A stretch of DNA of 64,000 nucleotides from Gonapodya prolifera JEL478. Taxonomy: Eukaryota; Monoblepharomycota; Monoblepharidomycetes; Monoblepharidales; Gonapodyaceae. Position 1 is the stretch's first letter; each line of letters opens with the position of its first letter. Positions 1 through 12,635 of this stretch are shown here, piece by piece. The notes under the pieces are model-generated. The model searched no databases. It was not told the origin of the DNA and worked only from the letters and a program-made list of their open reading frames with translations. The position numbers and the translations under genes were made by a program. The stretch covers positions 536,288 to 600,287 of the forward strand of contig KQ965737.1 in NCBI GenBank assembly GCA_001574975.1. The letters are read 5' to 3'.

Positions 1-3000
1 AAATTCAAAATCGGCCAGACCTCGCAGGTGGAAGGCATCGCCGCCGTGCGCGACGAGAGCGCCAAGTTCTACGAGGATTGGCTCGGTCTGTCAAAGGCCA
101 TGGACACCGTTGTTGGTGACGAGTTTTTGCGCGGTGTCAGTGGGGGAGAGAAGAAGCGGGTGTCAAGTGAGTGAAGCTTGCGGGTCTGGAAACGAATGAC
201 ACTGTCTGACATCGTAAACTCTCCAATACCCAGTCGCGGAGCAAATGCTCGGATCCGGGTCGGTGAACGTGTGGGAGCAGACCACACGAGGTCTTGACTC
301 GACGTACGCACTCAATGTCGTCAAGGGCATTCGATTGGCGACAACACAGCTGAAGCGAACGACTGTCATGCACAGTAAGTTGTGAGAACCACACCTTGCG
401 GCTTTATGTGGAGAGCTCACAAGTGATTTTAGTCAACCAAACCGGCGACTCAGTCTTCAACCTCTTCAACCGCGTTCTTCTCCTATCGCGCGGCAGAACA
501 GTCTACTTCGGCCCCGCGTCAAAGGCGCGGAGCTACTTTGAAAAACTCGGGTTCCGCCCCTTACCCAGGCAGAGCGTGTCCGACTTCATCAACTCAGTCA
601 CCGAAGTCAAGGAGCGCACCCTTGCTGACGGAGTCCACCCGGGAAGTGTGCCGAGCACGCCCGAGGAGTTCGAGACTGCGTGGCTTTCCTCCGAGGTAAC
701 TATCTCAAATTCGAGGTTGTTGGAACTGGTTTTCGGTGCATTCAACTTCTTTAAATTTCGACAGGAATACCGCACAGTTATGTCCGAGCTGGCGGCTGCC
801 GAGGGCGCCGTCGTCGCTGACAATGCGGCCGAGTCATTCGCGGCGTCGGAGGATGCGTTCCGGAAGGAATTCCACACGTCGGGAACGAAATCTTCGTTTG
901 CGCGGACCGCCCGAGAACAGATCACCACGTGCCTCACTCGCGAATTCCAGCTTCTTCGGACGCAAATATGGACGGTCGTGTTGGCGATTCTGTTTGAAGG
1001 AATCGTTGGGATTATAATGGGGTCCATTAATTTCCGTATGCCCCTGTCGGCGTTGGGAGCGTTCTCCAGGGGTGGTGTCATTTTCTACAGTTTGTGCGTT
1101 GTGGGCATGTTCCTTTATCGTGTTGTGTTCGTTAGCTGACATTCAATTTTGTTCAAGGTTGTTCAATTCACTTCAAGCCCTCGCGGAAATCCCAAAGCTT
1201 GTCAGCGAGCGACAGTTCACTTACAAGCACAAAGAATGGACATTTTATCACACTGGATTGCATTACGTAAGCTTTGTCACCAGCCCAATCCTTCTTCTTT
1301 TCACTCACGTGGCCTGTAGCTCGCTTGGGCTGTCGCTGACCTCCCCGGACGTCTGGTCAAAACGATTCTGTTTGGGACTCTTATCTATTGGCTTGCTGGA
1401 CTTAACCCGGACCCGACGAGATTCTTCACGTTCCTGCTCTTCAACTTCTTTTCTGGCTTCAGTTACACGTCCTTCAGTCGGTGAGTGTATCGCTGTCTCG
1501 ATAATGCTAAGATGGTCGGACATGGTGGTTGACCAAAAAAATTGGCGCCAGTTTCCTCACTGCCATTTCACCGGATGCACCTGTCGCTGTTCGACTGAAT
1601 GCGCTTTGGTTGATCCCATGTATCCGTAAGTGGTTGGATATGGTACATCGATGCTCTATTAACTAACGTATCCCTTGTGCAGTCTACTCGGGCTACATTA
1701 TTCCGTTGCCAGATGTTCGAGCATGGTTCAAATGGTGAGTCGGTATTTTATCATCCGCCAGGAGAGAGATACTAACATCATTATCTACAGGTTCCCTTGG
1801 ATCAACCCGCTGTTTTACAGCTTCAGAGCCTTGATGGCGAACGAGTTTCGAGGTCTTGTTTTCACTTGCGCCGACGACTACGTCGTTCCACCATACCCGA
1901 GTGTTCCTGCAGCATACAAAACCTGCAATCTTGCAGGAGCGAAACTAGGAAGTTTGGAAGTATCGGGTGACGACTACATTTCCCGCGCCTACGGTGTCGA
2001 TTCATCTCTCACGGCAACGTGGACCAATTTCGGTGGTGTTTTCGGCTTATGGTTCCTCTTCTTGTCTTTATCGGTGCTGATTTCTGAGGTGTCAGAGCGT
2101 GGAGGAAGTAAGTTGATTGCTTTCTGTTGGTCCATCTGTCTGCTTTGTCTTATTCGATTTGAACTCAAGGTGTTGTGAATCGCATGATCTTCAAGAAGCT
2201 CCCGAAAGATCCATCTGCGTTTACGGATGCATCCAACGATAGCTCCATCACCATCGATGACGAGAAAGGCGCAGATCGTGGAAGGCAAGACCGCCTCTTG
2301 ACTCGAGTTGCCACGTCAAAGATCACTGCCAACGTCAATTTGACCTGGAGGAATCTCAACTACTGGGTAGATGCACCTGCTGGTGGGGAGCTCCAACTTC
2401 TCACGGATGTCACGGGATGCCTGCGCCCTGGTCGAATGCTTGCTCTTATGGGATTCTCCGGCGCCGGTAAAACAACATTGCAGGACGTGCTCGCTCGACG
2501 AAAGGCTGAAGGTCGCATTGACGGCACGGTTTATGTTGGGTCATCCCCGCAAAACTCAAGCTTCAAACGAATTATGGGCTATGCTGAACGTGAGTGAAGC
2601 CTTTTGTCTTGATCGAGTTGTGCAGATTCGATAACTGAATGAATCGTAGAAATGGATATCCTTACACCAACAATGACGGTTCGGGAATCTCTTCGGTTTT
2701 CCGCATACCTGCGACAGCCCAGTGATGTTTCAGTCGATGAAAAGAACAAATTTGCTGATGAGGTGCGTTTAGTCCAATATCGTGAACCTGCTCGTACAAA
2801 CGAACATTCTGTGTCTAGGTCATCGATTTAATGGGCTTACACGAAATTGCTGATGCCCTTGTCGGAAAGTTGGAAACAGGAGTCGGGATCAACCTTACAG
2901 ACCGCAAACGTGTTGCAATCGCGATTGAACTTTGTGCGCGCCCAGAGCTTCTTGTTCTTGATGAGCCGACAAGTGGACTTGATACCTACGCTGCATTCCA

Positions 3001-4795
3001 GATCATCCGACTTTTGCGAAAGCTTGTGAGCATGAAATGTCATTCGCTCGTTTTCATCTCTGATCCATTTTGTTGATCCACTTCAGGCTGACAAAGGGCT
3101 TTCGATCCTCTGCACCATTCACCAACCATCCGCGATTTTGTTCGAGCACTTTGACGATCTGATGCTACTCGCGAAAGGAGGGAAAACGCTTTACTTCGGG
3201 GAGATTGGACCTCAGTCCAGAACAGTCACGAGCTACTTTGAGAGATACGGCGCTGCACCATTTGACTCTTCCGAAAATCCCGCGGAGTACATTCTTAATG
3301 CTGGAAATGGACTGAAGAATGCAGACTTCGATGCCTCCATCGACTGGATTGAAATGTGGAAAAGGTCCCCCGAAGCAAAGGTTTTGGAAGATACAGTGGA
3401 GCGACTTCGAAGTGCAACTGCCCATGAAAAACTCCAAGCCGAGGAAGATTCCGAGTACAGTCTTTCTACCCTACAGCAAATCCCTATCGTCATGAGGCAA
3501 ATGTTTGTCACGTATTGGCGGAAGCCGGACTACAACTTCGGAATTCTCGTTGCCATCATCTTCAACTGTTTCTACACCTCGTTCACCTTTTTCCAACTTG
3601 GCTATGACAAGGGAGGTGCTTTGAACCGAATTTTCTCCTTGTTCTGCGTGGCGTGCTGGACTGTAGTTTCGATCAACGTGAGTCTTCTGTCGCATTGGGG
3701 ATTAATCGTGATTTGTGAATAACTTGGCGTTTACTTTACAGTTGCCCCTGCCACATTTCTGTGACATGAAGATTAACTTCCTCCACGAATCAGCCCAGGG
3801 TTTCTACAACTGGTTTGCCTTTTCAACAGCTATTACAGTTGTGGAGGTGAGCAAAAGAGTAAGGAGACGTCATTATTGGACTCTTACTAACCAGTCACCT
3901 TTACAGATTCCTTACGTGATTATTCGGGGAACCGTTTTCTTCGTATTTTACTATTACACGACTGGTCTCTCTGGCTCGGCTTCTGCCGCTGCAACGTTCT
4001 GGATCTTCGAAGTCCTGGCTCAGCTGTTTGCAGTGACCTTCACCCAAGCCGTTGGAAGCGTTATGCCGAACTACCGAAAAGCTCAAATGGCCAGCGCTTT
4101 TATTTCATCGCTGTTGCCAGGTCTGGCTGGTTTGGCATTGCCGTCACCTCAGAGTGAGTAAGAAATCACATCATACGAGTATCTGAAACTGACGACACAA
4201 AATCGATAGTGTCTCCGTTCTTCCAATTCTTCTATTATCTTAGTGAGTATTACTGCTTTCTTAGTATCCAACACTGCTTATACTCACCTCGTATTCCCTT
4301 TCGTAATTAGATCCTTACCGTACGTTTAGGACAGAAAGTTTCCACTTTATTTCCATGCGCTAATTCTCTTCACTATCAGACTACTTCGTTGAGGCCACGC
4401 TCACTACCGAATTCAAAGACCTCGTCATCAAATGCAGCGAATCTGATCTTATTCGCTTCATCCCTCCTCCCGGCACAACGTGTGGCACGTACATGATGGC
4501 ATACTTCAAGGCCGGAGGTCCAGGCTACTTGAGCAATCCTTCTGCGACAGATGTTTGCGGGTGAGTGACGAGCGCGAGGGCAGCGGAAGCCCTTCTTTGC
4601 AGAATGTCTAACGATTTCTGTCGTAGATTTTGCCAAGTGTCCGACCCATCGGCAATCTTGGGGCAGATGTTCGCGTTCAGCTACAGCAATGTTGCTCGGA
4701 GCGCTTTAGCCCTCCTTGCAATGTCTGTTTTCAACAGACTGGTCATGTATATCGCTCTGCGATTCCACGCCCGGCGTTCCTCCAAATTCAAGTAA
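1..4795 (+). CDS. PDR-type (ABCG) multidrug ABC transporter, 5' partial
   Basis: ATP-driven full-size efflux pump of the pleiotropic drug resistance type, expected in the plasma membrane. The window opens inside the first nucleotide-binding domain. The ABC signature VSGGE is at about 133-150, followed across an intron by the degenerate Walker B region [12 protein letters not shown] first membrane domain lies at about 900-2170. The second nucleotide-binding domain has Walker [10 protein letters not shown] at about 2450-2475, a degenerate signature LTDRKR, and Walker [13 protein letters not shown] at about 2950-2985. A second membrane domain follows to the TAA stop at 4793-4795. The frame is interrupted by about a dozen short GT-AG introns. 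Degenerate signature motifs in NBD2 are normal for the PDR family. WEQTTRGLD replaces the more usual WDNSTRGLD in NBD1. The N-terminus and the first Walker A lie outside the window. The exact substrate cannot be inferred. Confidence 0.93.
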
Positions 4796-5255
4796 TTGAT
4801 GGCATTCCTCCTTGTTATTGCTGCATTGTTGTTTTAGATTATGTGTATTGTTCAGTGTGAAAAACCAATCTCTTTCCATGTCACTTCGAGCAGTCCACAT
4901 CTTTGGGCTTAGTGTCAAACCTTTCCCACCGCTCACATCGCCCACAAATCATCTATACAATCACGCATACACAGTTTAACTCTACCCTGCCTCTTCCACA
5001 TCCAAACTACCTCGCCTGACCCTAATATACGTTCTGAGTTTTCGCCAATAAAGTATCTCCGCAGGTAATTTGAAATTTTTTACTTCAGGTGACATTTGCA
5101 TCTCAAGCCCGTCCTCCATCTATTAGCTGAATCGAACTGCTTATCTACAAATCGCAAATGCACTAGTCTCTTCACTGAAATTCAAATCAAAAAACCCATC
5201 AGCGTGGCATTGCAAGGCTCTCTCGCTCGCCTCGTCAACTCTCAAAACATTCACG
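4796..5255. other. Convergent intergenic region
   Basis: This 460-base gap lies between the stop of the ABC transporter and the stop of the oppositely oriented RAD5-like gene. It holds only the two 3' untranslated regions. I see no conserved coding frame, RNA gene or repeat in it. Confidence 0.6.
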
Positions 5256-8200
5256 TCACGTGGCACTCGGTCCTGCATCATTCGACCGCTCATTGACACC
5301 AAGAAGAGCCAAAATATCATCGAGTCGGGCTGCAGTGTGCAGTGGGGAGGACCAGAGTGAGATCACACATACGATTCGCAAAACTCCATAGAGACTTTGA
5401 CCCACCTTCTCTTGCCTTCTCCGCGCTCAGCTGGCTCTCCCCGGACCTATTTCCAAATGCTTGCCTCACGAGCGCCCTCTTGCGCTTCTGTATGTCTATA
5501 ACCCTGTCCTCAACCGTACCAGCTACGACGAAACGGAAGACAGACACTGGGCGTGTTTGACCAAGGCGGTAGCACCGATCGACAGCTTGATCCTCGATCG
5601 AGGGATTCCACCAAGGATCGACCAAGAACACCTGCGACGCCACTGTGAGATTCAATCCTTTTGATGTAGAGGAAAGGTAAGTGGTTGCACCGAGAGCCTC
5701 TTCCACACCCCGTTGCTTTCTCTCACCTAACCCTCCACTCTTCAAGGTGCTCAGGAACACAACGCAGTCCCTGTCAGTCGTGAACGACCGAATGCTCGCC
5801 TCGCGCTTCTTCCGATTCATGGAGCCATCAAAGCGGGTGAAACTACAAGGCAAAGTTTAACGACGTCATGGCATGAACATTTAAAGATGGCGAGGCGTCA
5901 CTCACTTGATCCCGTTCTTCCGGAGTGCCGGTTCCATTAGATCGAGCATCGACGACCACTGCGAGAAAATGATGGTCTTGATGGTAGGGTCGCGGTTCCG
6001 CCTTCCAAAAGTTAATGGCATCAGTTGGACCTTCCGCTGTGAAACGATAAGTTGCGCTTACGTAGTTCGAAGGAATCCCATCACGGCTTCAATCTTGGAG
6101 CTGGACTTGTACTCTTCCTCCACTTTCTCAACCTCCCCACCCGTCTCTTCCGCATTCTCGACCTCGGGCTCGGGCTCGGGCTCCGGTGGCATTGGCACAA
6201 GATCGCCTTTGGTAAGCCCACGACGGCACATGGGGCACTTGCCAGCGGTCTCGATGACCTTGGAGATGCATCCCTGGCAGAAAAAGTGGGCGCAGCGGGT
6301 GACGACCGGGCTGGTCATTCTAAAAGCGGCGGAATGTTGGTTGTTCGGTAAGTGGCGTGTCGCGTAATAAACCACACAACGGTACGTACGAGTCCAGGCA
6401 AACCGGACAATCTTCAGCTTCGTTTGATCTTAAAATTACGACCAGTCGTTGGATCTCCGGGTCTGAAAGGGCATCCGAAAATGTTGAACTCCAATCCCAC
6501 AAATACCGGGAAACAAACAATGCCCACTGTTGAAATCCCACTGCCCTTCACCCGCGTCGCCCATCACCCAGTCCTTGACAAACTGAATTTGACGGTTTTT
6601 GAGAAGACCGAGGTGGTCGCAGCCTGTCGGAACGCAATGTCAGTCAACCGTCCTTCGCCGCATCACCCAACCACCAGCACTCACATTGCCTCAAACGGGT
6701 CAGAATCTCTAAAACTTGGGTGCTAGAGTTCCCGGCACCGCATGAGCACCACTCCACCGCACTGAAGGTAACCCTCACGCATACTCACTAGTTCTGCAGC
6801 AACTCCCCACGGCTTCTCATCTCGGCCATCCCCAGCGCAAACTCTTGCTGAAGCGCGTTGTAAGTCGCCTGCTCCTCCTCGGTGAAGGAGACCTTGTGGA
6901 GGTAAAGGTTGCACGGAGGAAGCTGGATTAGAGGCTCTCCCTATTTTGCACGGCAGGGGATGGTGAGCATCAAAAGGCAAAGCGAGAACGACAGGCGACT
7001 GACATTGAACTTCATGGACTTGTTCCTCCGAAGGCAGATGAACTGCATGAGCATCTTTTTGGATCAAAAACAAAGTTGTTTAGGCGCACGTGTCCACGAA
7101 GAGCACTCGCAAACTGCGGTCCCACCTTCAACCTCGCAATGCCTTCATCTAGGCCATCCTTGACAGGCCGAGAAAATGTGCGACGCCATAATCCAAAGTC
7201 TGTAAAAACATCCAATCGGAGGAACTTGACGATGCCATAGCTTTTGGGCCGGGGGTAACAAAGGCAAAATGAGCACGTGTGTTGAAAAGAAGATGTTGCA
7301 AGTGACGTACAGGTCATCGACATCATTCTGGATCGGGGTTCCTACGCAACGAAAGTAACATCATTAGCACAACGATTTCAGAGGGGTGCTGAACCACGAA
7401 ACTCACCCGATACGACCCACCTCCTCTCAGCCTGAAGCTCGCAGACCTTCTTCGCCTGCAAAGAGTTCTTACTCCTCACAAAATGGCCCTCGTCCAGTAC
7501 GACGCGGCGCCACTTGATCTGTGCCAGCTTTGTGCTCGCCGCAAGCGTGGCGCCTGTAGTGATCACGACGTCGCACGCCTCGAGGTCCTTCTTGGTCACA
7601 CCTTTGCCCTTCTCGTGGAACACGTGGACCTTGAGGCCCCGCGCAGGGTCCACATGGCGCACGATCTGGTCCTCCCAGTTTCCGATCACGGACAGCGGGG
7701 CGACGATCAGCGTGGTGTCGCAGAAGTCGGGCGAGGACGACGCGGAGGGGATAATAGTCGTCGGCGCGGGGTCCGTGAGGATGAGCCTGGTAGGGGGGGA
7801 AGTTGCGGTGGCGGTGTGAGAAGGTGTGACAACAGAGGAGCGGTAACGAGAGGGTAAAGACTCACGAAATAATTTGAATCGTCTTTCCCAGTCCCATATC
7901 GTCGGCCACTGTTCCCTTTCCAAAACAATAGCAAGCACCGTCTGCACCCGTCGCAACCTATCTCACACCACCCTTCCGTAAAACTCACACACGCCCCCCC
8001 TCATCAACTCTGGCCGCTGCCTCGTCCCGTACCCCGTGGTGACATTGAAGTAGTACTCCCCCTCGGCGCCCACGCCGCGGCGCTTCTCCCAGAACTGCGA
8101 CGGCTTGCCAATCTCGGGCGCGGGCTGGTGCTCGGCCTGGATGAGCCAGCGCAGGCCTTGCTTCTGGTAGGACAGCATCGGCGTGGACAAGGAGGCCGGC

Positions 8201-10092
8201 TGGGGCGCTTCGGGGAGGTTGGCGAGGTCCCTGTGGGTGAGGTGGTGGGGTGGGTCACGGCAGTATGAGTGGAGTCATGAGGGCAGACGACGCGGTTTGG
8301 ACCCACTGCGCGGTCAATCCAAGCGCGCTCAAAACCTCCTGCGAATTCTCCGACGTGATTCGGCGCCCTCTACCCAGCATCGCCGCCCACGCCGCCTCTG
8401 CCGCTGTCGCCAACGCTCCTGCTCCAGGTACCGGTTTGAGCGCGGAGGGTACGGGCATGCTCGGGCGGATAGCTCGCAACGTGATCCCGCGCGCGCGGAG
8501 ATGCGCGACGAGACGCGGGCCGTGTTCGGGTTGGGAGAAGAAGGACATGTCGATGGGCATTTCGTAGACGCCCTTGGCGCCCGCGACGGTTCCTGTTCGT
8601 CGTGGTGCGTGAGCGTGAGTGTAAGCCCAGCAGCAGACTGGAAGAAGGGAAACGGCGAAATGTACCTTCAAGTCTGACGCTCTTATCGTCCATAAGCGGG
8701 GCAACGACCCCAGCGACTTCACGGGGGATATGCCCGATCTGGGTATGGGCCACATTATCGACGCGGATGGCGTTGCGGTCGTACTGGTTGCGAGGTTCGC
8801 GGACCAGAAGGGTCGTTTCGCCTGGGAAGGCCATGCCGTTGTCTAAGGGCGTGGAGGGAAATAGTAGGTGGTTAAACGCGGTGCAAATCTCGAAAACAAC
8901 CACACTCGGTGCATATCCCGAAATGAATAAACGCGGTGCACGTCTTTCAACGACCATACTCGCTGCAAATCCTTCACGGACGTACTTCTCGCACCCTCCC
9001 CTGAATGTGGACCCNCCCGGAGATACGTACAGTAGCGACACCCGACGACTTTGGACCTGAAGGACCCTATCTCGACCTCGCGGTTCGCAGCCTGGTCCTC
9101 GGCGTCTTCGTCTGCCGTGGCCGCGTCGGCCAGGGCATGACTGGCTGTCGGTGGGCCCGCGTGTGAGCCTGAGCTTGAGCCTGGACCGGAGCTAGAGCTT
9201 GAGCCTGCCCTTGCAGTTTGAGAGGGTCCGGCGACAGTGACGCCGACGTCGGCGTTGGCGTTGCCGGCTTGGTGCGGCCTGGACATGACGTTCTCGTACT
9301 CGCCCATCGGAATGGTCTCGCCAAGAGGTTGGAGGTCGTGCTCGTGGTCTAAGGCGGTAGGAAGAGACGCCGGGATGGTGGGCGTGAGTGTTAGCGATTG
9401 TGGCGGGGATGAGGGTACGTCGACGACGGGACGATGAGTCACGGTTGGTGGGGGAGAGCGGGGAGGGGAGGAGGTTATTTCGACTGCGGGGCGGGTAGTG
9501 GTTGATGGTTGCGTGCTGGAGGAGGAGGAGGCCTTTGATCGTTTCGCGGAGGATGTCTCTGCAGAGTCTGGAACAAAGGGAACGTGGAAGGGGCGGCTTG
9601 CAACGAGCACATCAATGACGCACCACACCCGCACGCACCATCATCTCTGTCCTTTCCCTTGCGCTTCCGCGAGTCCGAGCACTGCGTCGTGGTCCGCTCT
9701 TCCGTGGCGGCCGCCGTGGTTTCTGGTTGGGTCGACGGCGCCGAGTCATCAGCCCCACTTTCCACCGCCGCTGCATCGGCGGACTGCGGACACGAGCGCA
9801 CGTCGTGGCCCGGGTTTCTGCACTGGAAGTGGCAAGTGCGAGGGGCAGGCGACACGAATCAGATCGAATCAGCGACTCGCAGTGTGGGTGGTAGAGTGAG
9901 GGAGACAAAGGAACACGCACCCGCGAGCACAGTCTCGATGACCGCGGCCTCGATATTTTCCTGCCGCCCGATTTCTCGCCGCTCTCCATCGATCGCGTCG
10001 TTGGAATCAAAGTTTAGTTGACGGGCTCCTGCGGTCCCGTACTTCTGTGGACGACGTGCTAAATACCCGCTTCCTCCGCCTTCTTTACGCTT
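5256..10092 (-). CDS. RAD5: RAD5/HLTF-type SNF2 translocase with HIRAN and RING domains
   Basis: Nuclear SNF2-family DNA translocase and ubiquitin ligase of post-replication repair (error-free damage bypass by PCNA polyubiquitination in the characterised relatives). Domains in protein order: a low-complexity, Ser/Thr/Pro-rich N-terminus (about 9100-10090); a HIRAN domain split by an intron (GSFRSKVVG, then LVREPRNQYDRNAIRVDN, about 8700-9080); helicase motif I DDMGLGKT at about 7890; motif II as DEGH at about 7490; GTPIQND at about 7310; a RING finger (CPVCLDSY, then CAHFFCQGCI and CPMCRRG, about 6200-6440); and the helicase C half with EDQAVDRCYRLGQTRPV at about 5550-5610. The last exon ends with ARLDDILALLGV before a TGA at 5256-5258. 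DEGH in place of DEAH is typical of the RAD5/RAD16 group. There are many introns. The first supported exon begins at 10092 behind a TTTAG acceptor and the true start codon was not resolved. One undetermined base (N) lies at about 9014. Confidence 0.9.
8875..9010. repeat. Short minisatellite inside a RAD5 intron
   Basis: About four imperfect units of 27-28 bases lie head to tail. Each begins CGGTGCA or CGCTGCA and tends to end with CATACT or similar. They lie within the intron that separates the two halves of the HIRAN domain. The assembly contains an N just beyond the array at about 9014, which suggests that the stretch was difficult to read or assemble. Confidence 0.6.
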
Positions 10093-10256
10093 CTAAACTG
10101 CCGAGTAAATCCACACAACTCCGGTGCATGCGCTACCGCCTTCTACCTGAACTTGCAATTAAAATCCAATCTACAAGGGGCGGCACTCTAATACGAGTCT
10201 CTTGAAGGCCAAAATCTGGTCCCCCTTCTCATCTGCGCTCCGATCCGTCGAAACCG

Positions 10257-11600
10257 ATGACTGAAAAGTCGATCCCCCATTTCCCCTCCTCCGCCCGTAC
10301 CCCGAAATCCTCATCCGCATCTCCACATGCTGGAGTGACCATCGTCTCGGTCTTCCCACGGCGTGTCTCAATCGATCGCTCTACGCCGTGCTGTCCGATC
10401 CCGTGGCGATTGCGGAACAAACCCATCGGAAGAACAATTATTGGGTACAGGTAGCGTTCCAGGAGGAAGTGGTCAGAGCCGACGCCAGCCGTGATTTTCG
10501 CGCTGCGGATATCCTTCTTTCCAAGGGAGCCCTTTTAAACCCTCGACGCCGAGCGTCGACTCCCAGACTCGATGATCCCTACGATTGCGCACTAGGAGGT
10601 GGAACTCCGTTCAAGAGGGCCTGCCGCAACGGAGCATTAACGGTAGTTCGATATCTGCTCAAGCGTGGGGCAGATATTGATGGCAGCTGTCGCACTAAAG
10701 ACCTTGCGCTCGATCATGCCGCGGCCGATAAAGACTGGGACATGGTTGAGGCACTGCTATCTTTGGGTGCCGCCTCAACGTACCGCTGCTTGATGATGGC
10801 GATTCGGACACGGCGGATACCTCAGGTTAGCCTTATTCTGGACTCCACACCGTCAGACATCCTACAAACGTGGGCGGCACAGGGCGCCCCAAGGAACGGC
10901 CTTTACTTTGGACGTAATGACCTCGTTCACATGACTTCCGATGGGGAGAATTTTCTCCCAAAGGCTTGTGAACAGTTGATGATGTAGCAACCGTTGGTGC
11001 CACACAGCATTTTCTCACAGGACTGAACATTGCATGTGGGAGGGGAGATGAAGTCCTTGTGAGGTTTCTGATCGAGCGTGGGGCAGACGTGAATTTTAAC
11101 GCTGGAATTCCGGGTGGATGATCATGGACCCCCTTCTGAGCGCCTGTAACGGGAAAGGCATCATCAACATTGTTCGAGCCTTGTTGGATGCTGGCGCAAC
11201 GGTCAATAACACTCCTACTACAGAACTTGTGGTATATCAAACGGGTTGTGTGAGGGAGGACGCACGATGCTTCGACTGTTGATTGAGAGGGGAGCAGAGA
11301 TCGAAAAGGCCCCAGTGGGGGGAATGTATTCACCGCTGCACCATGCGCAAAAGGTGGAAATTGTTCAACTCATTCTTGAAATGGGAGTCAACATTAATGT
11401 CCGCAACCACAATGGCCAGACACCGGCTACATTTGCCGTGAGAATGGGAAACGCACCTGTTCTTGCCTTTCTCCTCGATCATGGAGCAGGTATTTCCATC
11501 GAGGACAACAGCGGTAGGACTCCGTTAAAATACGTAAACCGCCTGGTCGCGAGGCCGTGCTTGGGGTGCTTCTCGAAAGGTGATTTCGCAAGAGGCTGAG
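10257..11600 (+). pseudogene. F-box/ankyrin-repeat protein, frameshifted
   Basis: An F-box-like start (PYPEILIRISTCW, about 10298-10336) is followed by ankyrin repeats with typical signatures such as VVRYLLKRGADIDG, LVRFLIERGADVN, IVRALLDAGATVN, LRLLIERGAEIE and LAFLLDHGAGI. The coding sense jumps between frames. The ATG at 10257 is one frame away from the F-box. A stop occurs near 10985, where coding continues one frame over. Further shifts occur near 11120 and 11240. Stops also block each single frame. Such proteins usually act as substrate receptors of SCF ubiquitin ligases. Either the gene has decayed or the assembly carries several indels here; introns do not explain the jumps, as I see no fitting splice sites. 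It stands head to head with the RAD5-like gene. Confidence 0.7.
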
Positions 11601-11604
11601 TAAG

Positions 11605-12182
11605 CGATCGGCACGGAAGTAGTACTGACATTGGACGCTGGGATCGGGGTGGACGATTTGGATTTGTTTCTGTCAGTGTAACTATGTTTGATTACGTAGA
11701 ACGTTGATACTTAGAAACGAGCCGGACTTTTACATTTGAGTTAGAATACAGTAATAACGTAACGACATTTTATTGAACGTGGCTGGGGCGGCTTAGGCTC
11801 CGCGTTGGTCTGGGAGGAAAGCATTAACGTGACTGAACAATTTAAAATGGTGGAGGGGGGATATGGCAAGAAAGGAACCACGTTTCTTCGAGAGCTATGT
11901 TGTCGTGGAGACAACCAATTAATTCGCTTCCCTAAACTGCAGCTTAAATCCCACAACTCCTGTGTATCCTCGAACACATCTTTACTTCGCTAACGGTCAC
12001 ATCCTTCCTTTGGACACACGGCTTCTACATTGCAAACTAGAACACAAAATTATTCATTCGGCATTCTCAAAAGTATCTCCACGCCTGCGTCATGTGACGC
12101 ACAACGGACCCGTCCTTGTTATGTTGCACAACAAACTAGTGGCTTTCTCTCTTCCCCTCTCTCTCCCCTCTCCCGCCGGCGA
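11605..12182. other. Intergenic region, AT-richer
   Basis: Non-coding as far as I can see. It lies between the ankyrin pseudogene and the small Tse2-like gene. The end nearest the latter is pyrimidine-rich (about 12143-12178), as in many fungal promoters and 5' leaders. Confidence 0.5.
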
Positions 12183-12635
12183 ATGAAGCGCTACACGCAA
12201 CTGCCCCTCACTTTGTACCGCATCCAGGCTCGCCTGCCTGTCTCCCTCCGCGACCAGGCCACGCAGTGGTCCCTGGGCCGGCGCTCGTTCGACCTTGTCC
12301 TCCACGACGGCAAGGTGCGCGCACTCCCCACCACCACTGACGCCTTCACCACCCCGAACGGCATGTCGCCGCGCCCATTTGGCCCCAAAATGGCCGAGAT
12401 CCTGCGGCAATTCCGGGGATCGCCGCTTGTCTACCGCCTCCACGAGGGCACTGTCCTGCTAGACTCGCTGTGCGTCTGGCACGTACACACGGACCAATGG
12501 TCCATGCAGACCACTGTCGAGACATCGCTGCATGATTTCAACCAGGAGCTCACAAGACTACTTGAGAGCGTGCCGCCCCAGACGAGAGAGGAGCTGTTTG
12601 CCGAAATGGAGGACAAAGATAATCAGGATAACTAA
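12183..12635 (+). CDS. Small Tse2-like ADP-ribosyltransferase-fold protein
   Basis: Intact single-exon frame of 150 codons from an ATG at 12183 to a TAA. The arrangement resembles the fungal members of the Tse2 ADP-ribosyltransferase toxin-fold family. An N-terminal segment has LYRIQARLP and WSLGRRSFDLVL, followed by PNGMSPRPFGPKM, a YRLHEGT turn, a histidine-containing strand (CVWHVHTDQWSMQ) and a C-terminal helix with LHDFNQELTRLLE. The family was recognised from memory of these conserved blocks, not by a search. There is no signal peptide, so the protein is probably cytosolic. In bacteria the founding member is a secreted effector with a partner immunity protein. The role of the fungal homologues is not established, and I see no adjacent gene that looks like an immunity partner. 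The tail is acidic. Confidence 0.65.
   Translation: MKRYTQLPLTLYRIQARLPVSLRDQATQWSLGRRSFDLVLHDGKVRALPTTTDAFTTPNGMSPRPFGPKMAEILRQFRGSPLVYRLHEGTVLLDSLCVWHVHTDQWSMQTTVETSLHDFNQELTRLLESVPPQTREELFAEMEDKDNQDN

Noticed and set aside
3715-4161. Separate small membrane-protein gene
   Set aside because: The hydrophobic frame is one exon of the second membrane domain of the ABC transporter.
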